Below are positions 1 to 11,629 of a stretch of DNA of 64,000 nt, piece after piece. The DNA is from Parapristionchus giblindavisi (Eukaryota > Nematoda > Chromadorea > Rhabditida > Diplogasteridae), in the NCBI GenBank assembly GCA_943737045.1, contig CALSFV010000493.1, forward strand, positions 26,185-90,184. The letters run 5' to 3'. The notes beneath the pieces are model-generated. The model did not search any database. It was not told the DNA's origin and worked only from the letters and a program-made list of their open reading frames with translations. The first letter of the stretch is position 1. Every line of letters starts with the position of its first letter. A program made the position numbers and the translations under genes.

Positions 1-175
1 TTAGATTCTCTTCTTAATACGACTCTTTCTCTCATTCCTTTCTCTCATTTTCTGTCAGCATTGTGTGGCGTTCTCCACTTTCGTTTTCGGTTCTACTTTT
101 GATCGCGCATTTGAGTGTTTTGCGTTGATTCTACCTGTGTACTTCTAGGACGTGCATGTCGGATGGAGTGCGAGA

Positions 176-228
176 GAGGGATATGGGAGGCTGTTGGAGT
201 TGACAGCCTCCCAACGGTGATATCCCTC
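176..228. other. strong two-part hairpin
   Basis: Bases 176-184 (GAGGGATAT) pair with 220-228, and 185-194 (GGGAGGCTGT) pair perfectly with 203-212, leaving an 8-nt loop and a 7-nt bulge on one side. It lies just upstream of the small plus-strand gene and could be in its transcript or in an unread 5' exon. It could be an RNA hairpin or a short palindromic insertion; the sequence alone does not decide. Confidence 0.5.
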
Positions 229-469
229 TGGAATACATCTGGATCAATGTGAGTTGATGTTTCATTGGAGAATTAAGTTTATTTGAGTCAGTTATTGATG
301 TTACGACCAGTTTGATATCAGAATTATTCACTCACTTATCTATTTATTTATTGTTTATTCTATCTACTATAAGGATTTAGGATTATTTAAATTTCGTTTT
401 GTAGTTTGATCTTTGATCTTTGAATAAAACATATTATGTAAGTAGTTCGCTGAATTAGTGTCATCACAG

Positions 470-1031
470 TGCCTGCGAATTACTGGTGATTGGACCGAGG
501 ATCCCAAGAGTCGAACGGGATTCATGCAGAAAGAGGTGAGTGTGATCTTTGACATTTGCTCTTTCCGTAGTTTGTGGTCTGATCAATCAATCAAAACATT
601 ATTACTGTTTGTAGTTGGTTCGTATCCCGCACGGTTTTGATCAATTGGTATTCGATTTATATGAAAATACCAATCGATAATTTAATTAGTGAGTGGTTAA
701 GGAAGCAAAAATGTGTGTTATTGATTATCGATTTAGTTCCACTGATCATTGATTAATATTATTGATTGATCCTTACGTTTTATTGATTGATTTACTACAG
801 ATTAATCGATTTAGAATGCATACGTAGTGATGGCCGCGTTGAAGTTGCTACAATTGGAGTATGAAGAACAGCAGGAGGTAGTAACGGGATCTTTGATCTT
901 TAATCTCTGATCTCTGACTGAGTTATTAAATTTAGGTGAATCTCTTCGACGAATCGGCCATTATGGATCCTAAGAAGGCAAAGAAGCGAAAGGACAAGCA
1001 TCGTAAGGCTATGCTCAAAACTCTAGGTTGA
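470..1031 (+). CDS. 3' end of a small unrecognised gene (74 aa visible)
   Basis: Three exons at 470-535, 815-877 and 936-1031, joined in phase 0 and ending in TGA. Acceptors are TCACAG, TTTAG and TTTAG; donors are GAG|GTGAG and GAG|GTAGT. The visible C-terminus contains DWTEDPKSRTGF, then a Leu/Glu-rich stretch (LLQLEYEEQQE), and ends with a very basic tail (KKAKKRKDKHRK) that looks like a nuclear or nucleolar signal. The upstream exon was not found with confidence: an open stretch with an acceptor near 149 and donor near 245 exists, but its phase does not join cleanly. I do not recognise the family. The clean phase-0 joins and charged composition favour a real conserved gene whose 5' part lies left of the window. 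Confidence 0.5.
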
Positions 1032-2088
1032 TGATCTACTAATCGATAATCAATCGATAACTTCCCAACCATCAATCTTTAATTATTATGTTTGTTAATT
1101 ATTATGTTACTTTTAATTATTATGTTAGTTCCCATGAAATTGTTACTCTACCTGACTTGTGTTGTCTACAAATAGTGTATTTGTTATTCCATTTCGTTGT
1201 TCTTAGTTTGTTGCTTGTTTCTCGTTCATTTTAAACATGTTCATAGTTATGTGTCTCATTTCCGGTCCCGTTTTCGGCCTTATCAGGTCAGCTACCGTAA
1301 CCCTCCCCTTTTTCCCAGCCTTACTGTTTCGTTTTTTTCTGTGAAAAATACGGTTCGCTTGACTGTTCACCTCCAACTGGACATCATTCGCTTGTTTCCG
1401 AAGTTGTTCTCTATTTTACAAGTGCTTGGTGACTGAGAAACAGCCTTTTCCTGTGATAAACTGTCATTTTCTTTGTTTCTACTGTCATTGCACATTATCG
1501 ATTTTTTTAAAAGAAATATATTACACATGATCACTCAAGAGAGCAATGCAAATTACAAAAAGAATCAGAAGAAACGGCCGAGATTGGACAAAGAAAGGAG
1601 ACGCCGCGAAGGAAGGAGGGGGGGGGGGGGAGAGGAGAGAGACAAGACTCCGCCCCTTCACTCTCTCATCTCGCTTTTTCTGCCTTTCCAACAGTGCGTT
1701 GCGCGCGTGGTTTTCGAGCTGTATCTCGCCTCAGAGACAAGATATCGACAAACGGCAAAAAGTATCGTCTTATTGGGGTCATGGCACATCGAATCTATGT
1801 AATTTCCACTTTCTCAGCGAAAATCGGTTATACACGTTGTGGCCCCTAAGTATAGATTAATATATTGTATTTATTGATTTTTGTATTAATAAAGTGTTAT
1901 GGCACTGATTGGTTTAAATAATGACAGTGTGGAATGCTCTAAAGTTGTTTGAGGATGATTTTAATCGATTTTTTTCACACACAACTGCAGAATCAAATAC
2001 AATAAATAATCAATAATTTATCGGCGTCTTGATAGTACTAAAACAAGGCGAAGTGGTGCTAATAATTTTATGGTTGAATCATTGGCTC
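1032..2088. other. intergenic: low complexity, G-run, no gene seen
   Basis: Follows the stop of the first gene. Contains T-rich sequence, a run of G at about 1,617-1,631 in a purine-rich patch, and an AATAAAG at about 1,889. ORFs here have no codon or splice support. No RNA gene was recognised. Confidence 0.5.
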
Positions 2089-2090
2089 TA

Positions 2091-2499
2091 CAGTCCCGCA
2101 CGTTCGCGCTCCCTAAACGCCCCCCCCCCCGCGGCCCGCGGGGGGCCGCATCATGCCGCATCGATGAATAATTGTTTTTCAAACATTTCATTGCTTGTGA
2201 TCGTTGCATCATCAGATAATATTAATATCACCGCAGAAACGAAAATTTTTGGTTGAGTGTGGACCGCGTCGCACGTTCGCGCTCCCTAAACGGGGCCGCA
2301 TCATGCCGCGTTTCGGGTGCACGGCTGGCTGTGTGACGCTGTCCACACTCAACCAAAAATGTTCGTTTCTGCTGTGATATTAATATTCTCTGATGATGTA
2401 ACGATCACAAGCAATGAAATGTTTGAAAAATAATTATTCATCGATGCGGCATGATGCCCCCCCCCCCCTGCGTTTAGGGAGCGCGAACGTGCGGGACTG
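2091..2499. repeat. TA-flanked palindromic MITE (409 bp)
   Basis: Starts TA|CAGTCCCGCACGTTCGCG and ends with the reverse complement followed by TA, as expected of a Tc1/mariner-type non-autonomous element. The arms pair over about 180 bp, interrupted by C/G runs (about 2,120-2,132 and 2,457-2,468). A fragment of its own end (CGCACGTTCGCGCTCCC) is nested at the centre near 2,271. A diverged relative with the same right end lies at about 32,400-32,452. Confidence 0.8.
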
Positions 2500-2501
2500 T
2501 A

Positions 2502-3480
2502 GTATTTATTAGTCATCATGCATCATTGAGAAACATAGAAAAAAACTTGCTCATTTTAGGGAAGTATACGTGAAAATCATTTGCCAACAGTAGAGATTAT
2601 TGAACAGTGTTCCATAACCTAGCTATTTCCGCGTATCAATCGGGTTGACAGACAAGGTTCTTCCTAGTGCACCATTATGGAAGTTCAATTAGGTTCTTTT
2701 AACACATTTTGGTCGATAAAACCGTCATTATTCTCGATGTTCATACATAGCTTTCTGTGAATAATCAAATCCGGATTGAGTGATAGAGAGAAAGGGTAGA
2801 GAGAGTTAGGAGAGATTTATTGGTTTTTCTTTGTCTGGAATCGGCAAGTTAAAGGCATAATCTGAAACTGTCCGCCCAGCTCTTTCGGTTTCTTTATCTA
2901 ACATCGCTCGGGATGTGCCTTCAAACTTTGCAACAAATCTGCGATTTAAGCCAGTAGTTATCGGTTTCTCCATTTTTTATACTTGTGTAAGCAATAAATT
3001 TTATTAATTCTATCATTTTTCGGCGCCAAAAAACGAAATAGTAAGGAAAGTGAGAGAGCGAAAACTGTTTCACTTGGTGTGAACAAAACCGTTTTTTTTG
3101 TTGGAATTTTAGCAAATTTTCCGTGTGAACAAACTGACTATATACTACATTAGAAGTCAATTGGGGAAAACCCTACCATCAGCACAAATAATCGATTTAG
3201 TACCATATTGCCGCTGGCTGAAATCAATATTTTGAAGATTATAAACACTAAAATCACGATATATTGGCTAAAAGCGTTACTCTCATCTGAAGGGTCTATG
3301 AAGAAAATGTGTGAAGAACAAGAGAGATTATTCAATAAATGTATTGAGGTTAAAATGATTGATACCGGAAAAATAGAGCAAAGATAGCATAGATGAATCT
3401 ATCAGAGGAGTCCTCACTCATTCTATAATTGAGAAGAAGAGAAGAATGGAGAATGAATTAATGAATGAGAGATGGATGTA
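2502..3480. other. intergenic: no gene seen; one inverted copy
   Basis: About 3,205-3,300 is repeated in reverse orientation at about 8,095-8,200. The continuation of that inverted copy reappears at about 4,195-4,270, so roughly 890 bp, including the MITE at 3,490, has been inserted between the two halves. Otherwise AT-rich with no supported coding exon. Confidence 0.5.
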
Positions 3481-3489
3481 CATATACTC

Positions 3490-3783
3490 CTTAGGCAACT
3501 CGAGTTTAATGTAATTAGAAACTACAAATCTAATTAGTAGATTTTTTAATCTAATTGGAAGTTTTCGAATCTAATTAGCGGATTTTCGAATCTTATTTGC
3601 TGATTTTCGAATCTGATTAGCTCATTTTTTAATCTAATTTGCTAATTTTTTAATCTAATTAGCTGATTTTTGAATCTAACTAGCCGATTTTCGGATTTAT
3701 TTCGGTCACGTTTGGAGCTATTCGCGCTATAATTACATTCAAAACTAGTTGCCGAAGAATGCCGATTATGTCTGACTAGGTAG
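3490..3783. repeat. MITE / possible left end of hAT element
   Basis: An array of TCTAATTAGC/GATTTT units bounded by CTTAGGCAACT and its inverted form CTTCGGCAACTAG. The same unit occurs in reverse at 10,201-10,480, including about 25 bp outside the repeat (ATGCCGATTATGTCTGA). The pair could be the long inverted ends of a 7-kb element that carries the hAT transposase at 8,487-9,999, or two independent MITE copies. No 8-bp target duplication was found, so the second reading stays open. Confidence 0.5.
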
Positions 3784-4887
3784 TTCAATTGTGTCTGACT
3801 TCAGACTGCATCTAGGATATATTAAAATAATGGCAAAATAAATTCCGATTAACTTCTTTGTCTCCCTGTTCTTATTCGCCCATCAAGTTCATCAATTCAA
3901 TAGCCTTGGGAAAATGTTAATGAAAATTTAAGAATAAATAAATAAATAAATAAAATTTGATTTCTCTTTCACTATCAATGCTATCAAATTTTCAATAACA
4001 TCCAATTCCCGCAATATATTTTATATATGAGACAACGAATTTTTTTCAAAAAAGTAGATTACGTCGTCGTTGTATATCCTATCTAACAATATTAAATAAT
4101 ATAATAATCCAAACTATCTCAAAATATACCTCGGATAATCAAATCACATTGGTCCGAAAATGATGGTCACGAAACATTCCTTGCTTAGATTAATAAATTT
4201 TTGTGGACTTGGAAAATGCGTTATTCTTAAAATTCGGCATTGTTTTCATATTTTTTCGAAAAAATATTGTCAAATTACTCCTCAGATATTCAGATAACAA
4301 AGAAATGATAAATGAAAACAATGGTATAATACCGAAAATCGAGTGCTAAATAATAGTGATTGACGTTTTTTGAATTTCCGCATTGGATTACGGTAGGGCA
4401 CACGCTAAATAATTTCAGTTTGCATAAAAAAAGGTGAATTAGTCGTGGTTTTTTGGGAAGGAGGCAACATTCCACCCATTTGTTTTAGTTCATTTTCGTA
4501 TAGTAGTTACACTAATGAATACTCGTCAAATTGAAGGAATAAAAAAAGTCCCTCACCGAGAGGCAATTGTAGGAAAAATAATACAAAATTTTTTTATGTG
4601 TTTTTAAAATTTTTTCTGGGTTTTAAGGTTTTGGATCGGGATGATACTTGGTGGATTCTACCTACTTATTATTGCCCATCATTGTATATACATATCGAAC
4701 GAATCCGTAAACTTTGAAATTTTGATGCCATGTTACGAACTTACGTTATTTATACTACAACTGTACATGATTTGGGCCCGATCGGTTACTATCACTTTTT
4801 GGCCAAGTGCCAAGCCATAATCAAAATATGTTCACTGAGTCAGATAGTCTCTCATAATACACACCAAACAGGATATATTTTTTACTA

Positions 4888-5966
4888 CAGTGCGCGACAT
4901 AATGCCCCTAAAATTTTGAGATTTTGCCAGAATGGTGAATGGAAATCTAAAGAAGTATATACCATTTGTATCCCTGTTCCCTGTCTTGGATAACTAAACT
5001 AGCCAACGTATGAGGACATTCACTTTTGCAGTCAACGAGAAAATAAGGATTTTCCGAATTTTTACCGTGACATAAAGATTTTTTCCATGAGTTATTATTT
5101 TTTACAAACTTCTGCACAACAGTAACGGATCAACAACAGGTTGGTAATCGATGTTATGGCCCTTCCTCGAGATTAGGCCTAAGGTGAGATTGCGCAGGCT
5201 TCTTATAGTTAGAGTGCAGAAATAACTTTAGCCTCGATGTCGTCCCACTCCGTTTTTTATGCCAGCCTTCAACTCGGCAACCGATGCATACCGTTTGTTG
5301 TTCTTTTACACACAGTGAACCACAATGAGCCAGATGTGGTTTATGTTAGGTGAAATCACTGGGCTTGGAGGAACAGGAATGTTCTTTACTACGAACAATG
5401 TTTTTAAGGGGTGTAGGCAGGAATTTCAGCGCTGTCTTTCTGGGAGATCAGATGGCGGACACGATTCTTCTTCATGATCGGAACGAAGGTAGCATGGAGC
5501 GTCGCCTGAAACTCAGTATAGTCCATCCTGCTGGATCGGAAGGAAATGGGCAGCTTTTCGAATTTGAAGAACGCGCCCCAGAACATGACCGAAGTTCCTC
5601 CTGCTGAAATAATGTGATTCCTTGAGGAAATCACGTCAGAAGAAGTCATAACCATTCGGACTATTAGGAATGAACTTCTTCTCATCGGCGAATGCAATCA
5701 TAAATTGATAATTTGAGTATTTTTTGAAGAAAAAAATGTGCCACACAAAAAATGTGCCTCAGAAAATCAGGATGTCCTGTCATTATGTCACGGTAAAATT
5801 TCGGAAAATCCTTATTTTCTCGTTGACTGCGAAAGTGAATGCCCTCATACATTGGCTAGTTTAGTTATGCAAGACAGGGATACAAATGGTATATACCTCT
5901 TTTGATTTCCATTCACCATTCGGGCGAAATCTCAAAATGTTAGGGGTGTCCTATCATTATTTCCGC
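4888..5966. mobile_element. Tc1-like transposon remnant with long inverted repeats
   Basis: Left end TA|CAGTGCGCGACATAATG, with inverted repeats of over 200 bp (about 4,888-5,120 against about 5,745-5,966). It encloses a transposase remnant on the minus strand. A related sequence at 6,845-6,885 reads straight through the insertion point (ATTTTTTACTA-TT-CCGCAC) and acts as a paralogous empty site. The right terminus has lost its CAGTGCG. Confidence 0.7.
5404..5611 (-). pseudogene. Tc1/mariner transposase fragment
   Basis: The minus frame reads GGTSVMFWGAFF, then an MDYTEFQATL segment, then a remnant of the QQDNAPxH block as SQKDSAEIPAY. These match the order of motifs in the DDE/D catalytic half of Tc1/Tc3-type transposases: the second strand block, the YQ..L helix and the third catalytic block. 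The N-terminal DNA-binding domain is missing and the QDNA block is degraded, so the protein cannot be active. Confidence 0.75.
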
Positions 5967-6318
5967 ACTCCCGGTCAGAATTTCAATTCCCTCACAATCA
6001 GACAAGCTCTCATATTCATGCTCACGCAAAGATCAAAGAACATTTAAAATTACTGTATTTGAATATTTTCGATGGAATGAATTGTTGACAACAACTAACT
6101 ATGAAGATGTGGCTATCCCACACATTGTTAGCATGAGGGAGAAGATTCGTATTCATATCATTCTTAATTCATCATACAATGTCGTGGTTCAATACATTCA
6201 TGGAATATCAGGTCGGTCAACTTATTTTATTAATTTCAAACTTTTTGTGTGGGACAAACAAATGAATGGATGAGACAATTATGAAATGAGTTGAGCAAAA
6301 AAAGAAAATATTTTACAG

Positions 6319-6417
6319 GGACTTCCTGTGGTCGTATTTTTCATCAACTTGATCGTATTGATTGTAATATTCTACTGTTTGCTACGAATAATGTATCGAA
6401 GAGGATGGATTCACTGA
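6319..6417 (+). pseudogene. C-terminal membrane-anchor exon, copy 1
   Basis: After a TTTTACAG acceptor, 33 codons read GLPVVVFFINLIVLIVIF then YCLLRIMYRRGWIH and stop: one hydrophobic helix followed by a short basic tail. An upstream segment at about 6,060-6,210 keeps an open frame containing FRWNELL and ends near a possible donor, but its phase does not join cleanly to this exon. A diverged second copy is at 7,405-7,497. The two look like tandem remnants of one gene family of unknown function. Confidence 0.35.
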
Positions 6418-7404
6418 AGAAATCCAACCCCGATCGATCGATCAATAATCAATATGAGATCATTGAACAAGGATTTAACATCCAAAGTATCGATTGCTGT
6501 ATCGATTCCAATTGAATATTCCACCATCATTATTTTCAACCCTTTATTATTTGAATATTTCCAAATCCCAAAATATCCATATTCATATCCAATTCCTTCA
6601 TACATTACACACCTAATATATCTTCATAACAATTATCTTCATTTCATTTCATGTGAGATAAAATACATATTGTATCTTATTGCACAATATTTCTAGTTGG
6701 TACCGTTTCGGAGTCGATCAGATGCTTGGGAGCCGAAATATTTTTTGACCTAGCGAACATTTCCTCCTGTAGTAACCTTAAAACACAAAATCAAACTTTA
6801 TCATATGTATGCCTGAGCTCGCCATGCAGTGCACTTTGATATTCCGCATCACACAAAATATATTTTTTACTATTCCCGCACCCCCGGTCAGAATGTCAAT
6901 TCCCTCAGACAAGCTTCATTCTTACTCAAAGATCAAAGAACATCAATTACTGTATTTGAATGTTTTCGATGGAATGAATTTGGGATTGTTGACAATAATA
7001 AAACTATGAAGACATGATTCTCCCACACCTTGTTAGCGAGAAGGAATGAGATCCTAGGCTGTACATATTCATTCATATCATTCTTATTTCATCAAATAAT
7101 GGCCCACCACTTCAATATTATCACGGACGAGGAGGTTGGTCTACTTATTTTCACAAAATTTATGTATTCAAAGTTCAAATGTTCATCAATAGCTATTTGT
7201 AATATGTAATTCGTTCTAATTTACAATTATATATATTATAAATATGCTTTAGAGAATATGAGATGATTAGAATTTGACTGATATCATGTAATATGGAGAT
7301 CATTATTCGTTTGAAACTCTTTAAACAATAATTTATAGTTGGGCATAAACAAAGGGATAGACGAAAAATGTAAAATGGTCTAGAATAAATAATCAAGATT
7401 ATAG

Positions 7405-7497
7405 GGATTTGCTATGATGTTTAGCAACGTCATCGCATTGTATGCAGTGTTCTACACTTTATTCTTTATAATGCATAGAAGAAGATGGTATAATTGA
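7405..7497 (+). pseudogene. C-terminal membrane-anchor exon, copy 2
   Basis: 31 codons after an ATTATAG acceptor: a hydrophobic helix (FSNVIALYAVFYTLFFIMH), then RRRWYN and stop. It aligns with the anchor exon at 6,319-6,417, and flanking DNA (about 6,890-7,110 and 7,500-7,760) repeats the flanks of copy 1 (about 5,980-6,210 and 6,430-6,680). The upstream coding stretch of this copy has an early stop, so it is probably dead. Confidence 0.3.
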
Positions 7498-7499
7498 AG

Positions 7500-8486
7500 A
7501 GATATAAATAAGATCGATCAATAATCAATATGAGATCACTCATCAAACCATGATTTAAGAAACAAGTAATCGATTATAATATCGATTACTATTGAATATC
7601 CCATCAATACTTTTCATTATTTTCAACCCTTTATTATTTGAATATTATTAAATCCCAAAATATCCTTATTCATATCCAATTCCTTCATACATTACACACC
7701 TAACATATCTTCACATCATTTATCTTCATTTCATTTCATGTCCCATAAAATACCTACCGTATCCTATTACAAAATATTACAACCATAAAAACGATTAAGA
7801 TATTTGACACAATTGAACACTCTTATTCTGATACGGTAGTCACGTCTATCACTATCCTCTCTAGACACTCTCGTTGTCTGATGTCTTTCATATCCCTTCC
7901 CTATCTACCCCATAGGAATAGAAGAGTATTGTATTCCGTATTATACCTTTACTCTATTCATTAATTTGATTTCGTGAAATACAACCATTAATTCTGATAT
8001 TCTGATAAACAATCGATAATTTGAGATATAAGTCACAATACATTTCATCAAGTTAAAGAATAACACATTTTCCAAGTCCACAAAAATTATAGACCCTTCA
8101 GATGAGAGTAACGCTTTTAGGCAATATATCGTGATTTTAGTGTTTATAATCTTCAAAATATTGATTTCAGCCAGCGGCAATATGGTTTCATGATAAGCAA
8201 TGTACGGGTCTAGTGTGTATGAATATATGTCTAACTTTACTATTCTACATTCCGGGAGTTCTTCATGCGATAAGGTAATTGAATTAGATTATACATCTTT
8301 TTGATAAATGTATTCGTTTTAGCTATTGTTTGATCAGAGAATAAAGGAATCTTAATTCGTATTCAGTTCCTCTTTCAATTCTCTTATTTGATATTATTGT
8401 ATTTAAAATATTATAAAAAATAAAGCATTTATTTCCGTTTATGTTCTTCCATTCTTTTTAAAAAATTCTTTTTCTTTTCATTTTTT
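7500..8486. other. AT-rich intergenic, repeat copies only
   Basis: 7,500-7,760 is the duplicate of 6,430-6,680. 8,030-8,200 is the inverted copy of 3,205-3,300 plus 4,195-4,270. No coding exon is supported. The first part of the hAT transposase may begin upstream of 8,487 but was not recognised. Confidence 0.4.
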
Positions 8487-9999
8487 AGGTCGTTTCAATC
8501 AATCATGGGTAATAATGCTACTATAACAGGAATTCCGACAGATATTAATATTCGATGGTCATCAACCTATTTTTTAGTTCGTACGATTTCAGAAAAGGTT
8601 TTTCCGTATATATTTCCAACATTTGAAATATTTAATTATAGATTAAAGTTGTAAACGAATTTATGGTTCGGAGAAATATCGACATCTTTGGAGCAGACGA
8701 ACAAAGACTAATTGCGGATCTTGTTTGCGTTCTTATCAGGTAAGATTTGTAGCTTTCTGATGAAAATAAAACAAATCACGTTTTATTCAGCTGTTAAAAG
8801 TGCTCTACATCGATTATGCAGGGAGGATGCTTTTGTATCTGATATAATTGTTCTGTTCCGTAAGATGATCGATAGAGTCAACTTGTTCGTTTTTTCTTAA
8901 ACACAATCTCTAAAATCTTTTTCATAGAGTTCATACACAAAATTTTTGTCAAGTGGTGAAAGAACTATCTTCAAAAATTATCGAGAACGCTGAAAATCGT
9001 TTGAAATTTTATACTGAAGATACTGTAGTCAAAAATTCTATGTTTATAGACCCAAGGTATGGTTTTAATATACATGCAATTCAATTTTTTTCATTTGAGG
9101 CATTCATTATCTAATGTTCTATCGGAAGATCTATGGAAAGATATAGAAAAAGAGCTGAGGGCCGATTGGTTTGAGGGTGAAAGTAGGTTCAAACAAAATT
9201 CTCTATCAATTTAAGATTTTCCAAAATCAATTTAAGATTTTACTGTACCAGAAGCAACTGTAAGCCAAGTTGAACAATCTCAGAAACTTGATTTGTGGTC
9301 GCAAGACTACTACAACATTGATAATACTACTCCTAGAAAGAAACGCAAGCTTACTGTGGATGAAATTGAATCGATAGAAGTTAGTTCTTAATTTTTTTAA
9401 AATTAAATTTCTATTTTAGACTGATGAAATAACTCGATACAAAACATTAGTAATGAACAATAGACCTGAATTGAATAGTTCTCCCTTGGAATGGTATCTA
9501 TTTTTTATTGATTACAATTCTTATGTAAAATTAAGGTGGCGTGTAAATAAGTATAAATTCCCTGTCTTGGCCTCGAAAGCTCAAATTCTTTTGTCTTTGA
9601 AGCCTACAAGTTCTTGTGTTGAACGACTTTTCTCTCTCTCAACATTTGTTGCAAATAACTACAAAAGAAACAGGTATTCTATTTTTTTATATTTTTAATG
9701 TTTTTAATGTACCAAATCTAGAATGCTACCGGAGAGAATGCAAGACTTGATTGAGATACAGGGAAATGCTAAGCTGGAGATGGATCCTAAGTAAGTAAAA
9801 TTCTTAACATTTACACAGTATTCATGATTCATTGTTCAGTGTCTTGTTCAATGAGGAAGATGAAGTGAGCGAATGGAATGAAGGAATGTATTTCGAAGAG
9901 AGAGACGAAGGAGAGAAGAAAGTATTGGAAGTGACCGACATGCCCCATGTAGAGATCAACTATCCCAATGAAGAAGATCAGGAAATTAGATTAGATTAG
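8487..9999 (+). pseudogene. hAT-family transposase (partial, multi-exon)
   Basis: Separated exon-like blocks follow the order of a hAT transposase. Near 8,550 is INIRWSSTYFLVRTI (the TRWNSTY-type block). Near 9,035 is VVKNSMFIDPR (the LDPR block). 9,453-9,670 reads SSPLEWYLFF...FPVLASKAQILLSL...TSSCVERLFS, the C-terminal dimerisation block. A final acidic exon ends at 9,999. GT/AG boundaries occur between blocks. The N-terminal zinc-finger region and early catalytic Asp were not found, so it is probably defective. Similar ~270-bp inverted repeats lie at 3,517-3,783 and 10,201-10,480, but whether they are its termini is unproven. Confidence 0.75.
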
Positions 10000-10200
10000 A
10001 TTAGATTAATTAGATGTGTAGTATTGTCATGAATATTGTCATGAATAAATTATTGAAATTGATGAATTTGTTGCGTTTGAGCTCTTTTAGTCTGGACTAA
10101 ATGCAAATTTATTCTAGACCAGACTAAAAAGACCGGTCGAATAAATATGCAAATTTTATTCGAAGGAAAATATTCGCGGACTATATTCGACTAAACAACA

Positions 10201-10480
10201 CTACCTATTCAGACATAATCGGCATACTTAGGCAACTAGTTTTGAATGTAATTATAGCGCGATTAGCTCCAAACGTGACCGAAAATCGGCTAATTAGATT
10301 CAAAAATCAGCTAATTAGATTTTAAAAAAATAGCTAATTAGATTAAAAAAATTAGCTAATTAGATTAAAAAATGAGCTAATCAGATTCGAAAATCAGCAA
10401 ATAAGATTCGAAAATCCGCTAATTAGATTCGAAAACTTCCAATTAGATTAAAAAATCTACTAATTAGATGTGTAGTTTCT
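10201..10480. repeat. MITE / possible right end of hAT element
   Basis: Reverse-orientation copy of the unit at 3,517-3,783, with repeated GCTAATTAGATT. It stops at 10,480, where sequence homologous to the inverted duplication begins (10,486). The outer CTTAGGCAACT end expected on the right is absent, so this copy is truncated at that junction. Confidence 0.5.
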
Positions 10481-10539
10481 GTTCATGTTCATACGAAATA
10501 TCGTTCTTTCTCAAACTTGTTTTGATCTTTGATCTTTGA

Positions 10540-10939
10540 AAGACCTCTCCCATTCAGACGCCCCATCGGGAAAAGGCTGTTTCATCAGGGATAATAGTAA
10601 GCGGAAATGAACCAGGACCTTATACAAATAAATGGCTGAGTATCGAGAGTAGTGGTACCATGACATATAACAGTGATAAGACATGAGAAAGGAGAGAACA
10701 AAGATCAAAGATTAAAACTCAATCACTAAATCCAGGTGAATAGTAACGAACGCATTGTTATTCGGGCCGATCTTCCGCAAGAGGGCCCGGGGCAACATTA
10801 CAATATTGATATATGCAAGAAGGAAGGAGCCAATGCTTTCATTTTGGAGGCTAATGACAATATGTATGAACAATATAGAAGCAATCCGTCACCGACTACG
10901 AAGGCGTCGACTTTCTTTGAAAGATATATCATTGGCTAG
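10540..10939 (+). pseudogene. transthyretin-like gene remnant (exon 2 start and exon 3)
   Basis: Homologous to the TTL-type gene at 52,985-53,915. The last exon (10,736-10,939 plus the preceding GTG) is intact and keeps ADLPQEGPGQHY, ICKKEGAN and FFERYIIG. Exon 2 has only its first codons (after an ATTCAG acceptor near 10,549); a deletion of roughly 150 bp then joins it to intron sequence and produces an early stop. Exon 1 is absent because homology ends at 10,486. It is a broken copy. Confidence 0.65.
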
Positions 10940-10967
10940 AGTGAATGAATGACCCCGTCGATCACTT

Positions 10968-10968
<1 letters not shown>

Positions 10969-11056
<88 letters not shown>
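10969..11056. repeat. (AAT)n microsatellite
   Basis: About 29 perfect AAT units followed by AAATTTATCACGCCAAGCGATCATCGC. Nearly the same 3' flank follows the AAT tract at 37,167-37,250, so both look like ends of the same LINE or SINE family with a trinucleotide tail. Confidence 0.9.
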
Positions 11057-11057
<1 letters not shown>

Positions 11058-11629
11058 TTAAATTTATCACGCCAAGCGATCATCGCTAGGTGGGGAGCAC
11101 TTTATCCATATTAATGTAACTCGCTGTAGTATTTCAATAACAAATAAATAAATATTATTGAGTACATTTGCATGACTTGTAAATTCATTATTTGCTCTTT
11201 CAATTTACATGAGTCTGACAGACTCGAGTTTTCTAGGAGTGGGAGATATGCGGCCAAGTATGTAGCAAAGCAAGCCATATCTCAATAACTAAGTTAAAGA
11301 GTGCGAATGCGCCATGTGTGAGAGATCTTGTTCTATTGCAGACTCGATTTTTTCAAACACAAATTTTTACTGTGAAATGGTTTTCCTTTGGAATTTAGTC
11401 CAAATACCGATTTCGAAAAAAAATCACAATGAATTCGTAATTTTAATGATACTTTGGCCACATTTCCTTCTTCCTACTTTTCAACCAACACTTCACAATT
11501 CTTCAAATCATTTCATCAAGTGTATCCAAATGCCGTGTTAAGATAGAATCTTTTATCGCTATAAGGTAATCTTGATTTGTTGTCAAGTTTTATTCAGGAT
11601 ATTTCTATCCTGTGACTCCGCCCCCTTTT

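Noticed and set aside
10889..11083. Poly-Ile ORF
   Set aside because: Translation of the (AAT)n tract.
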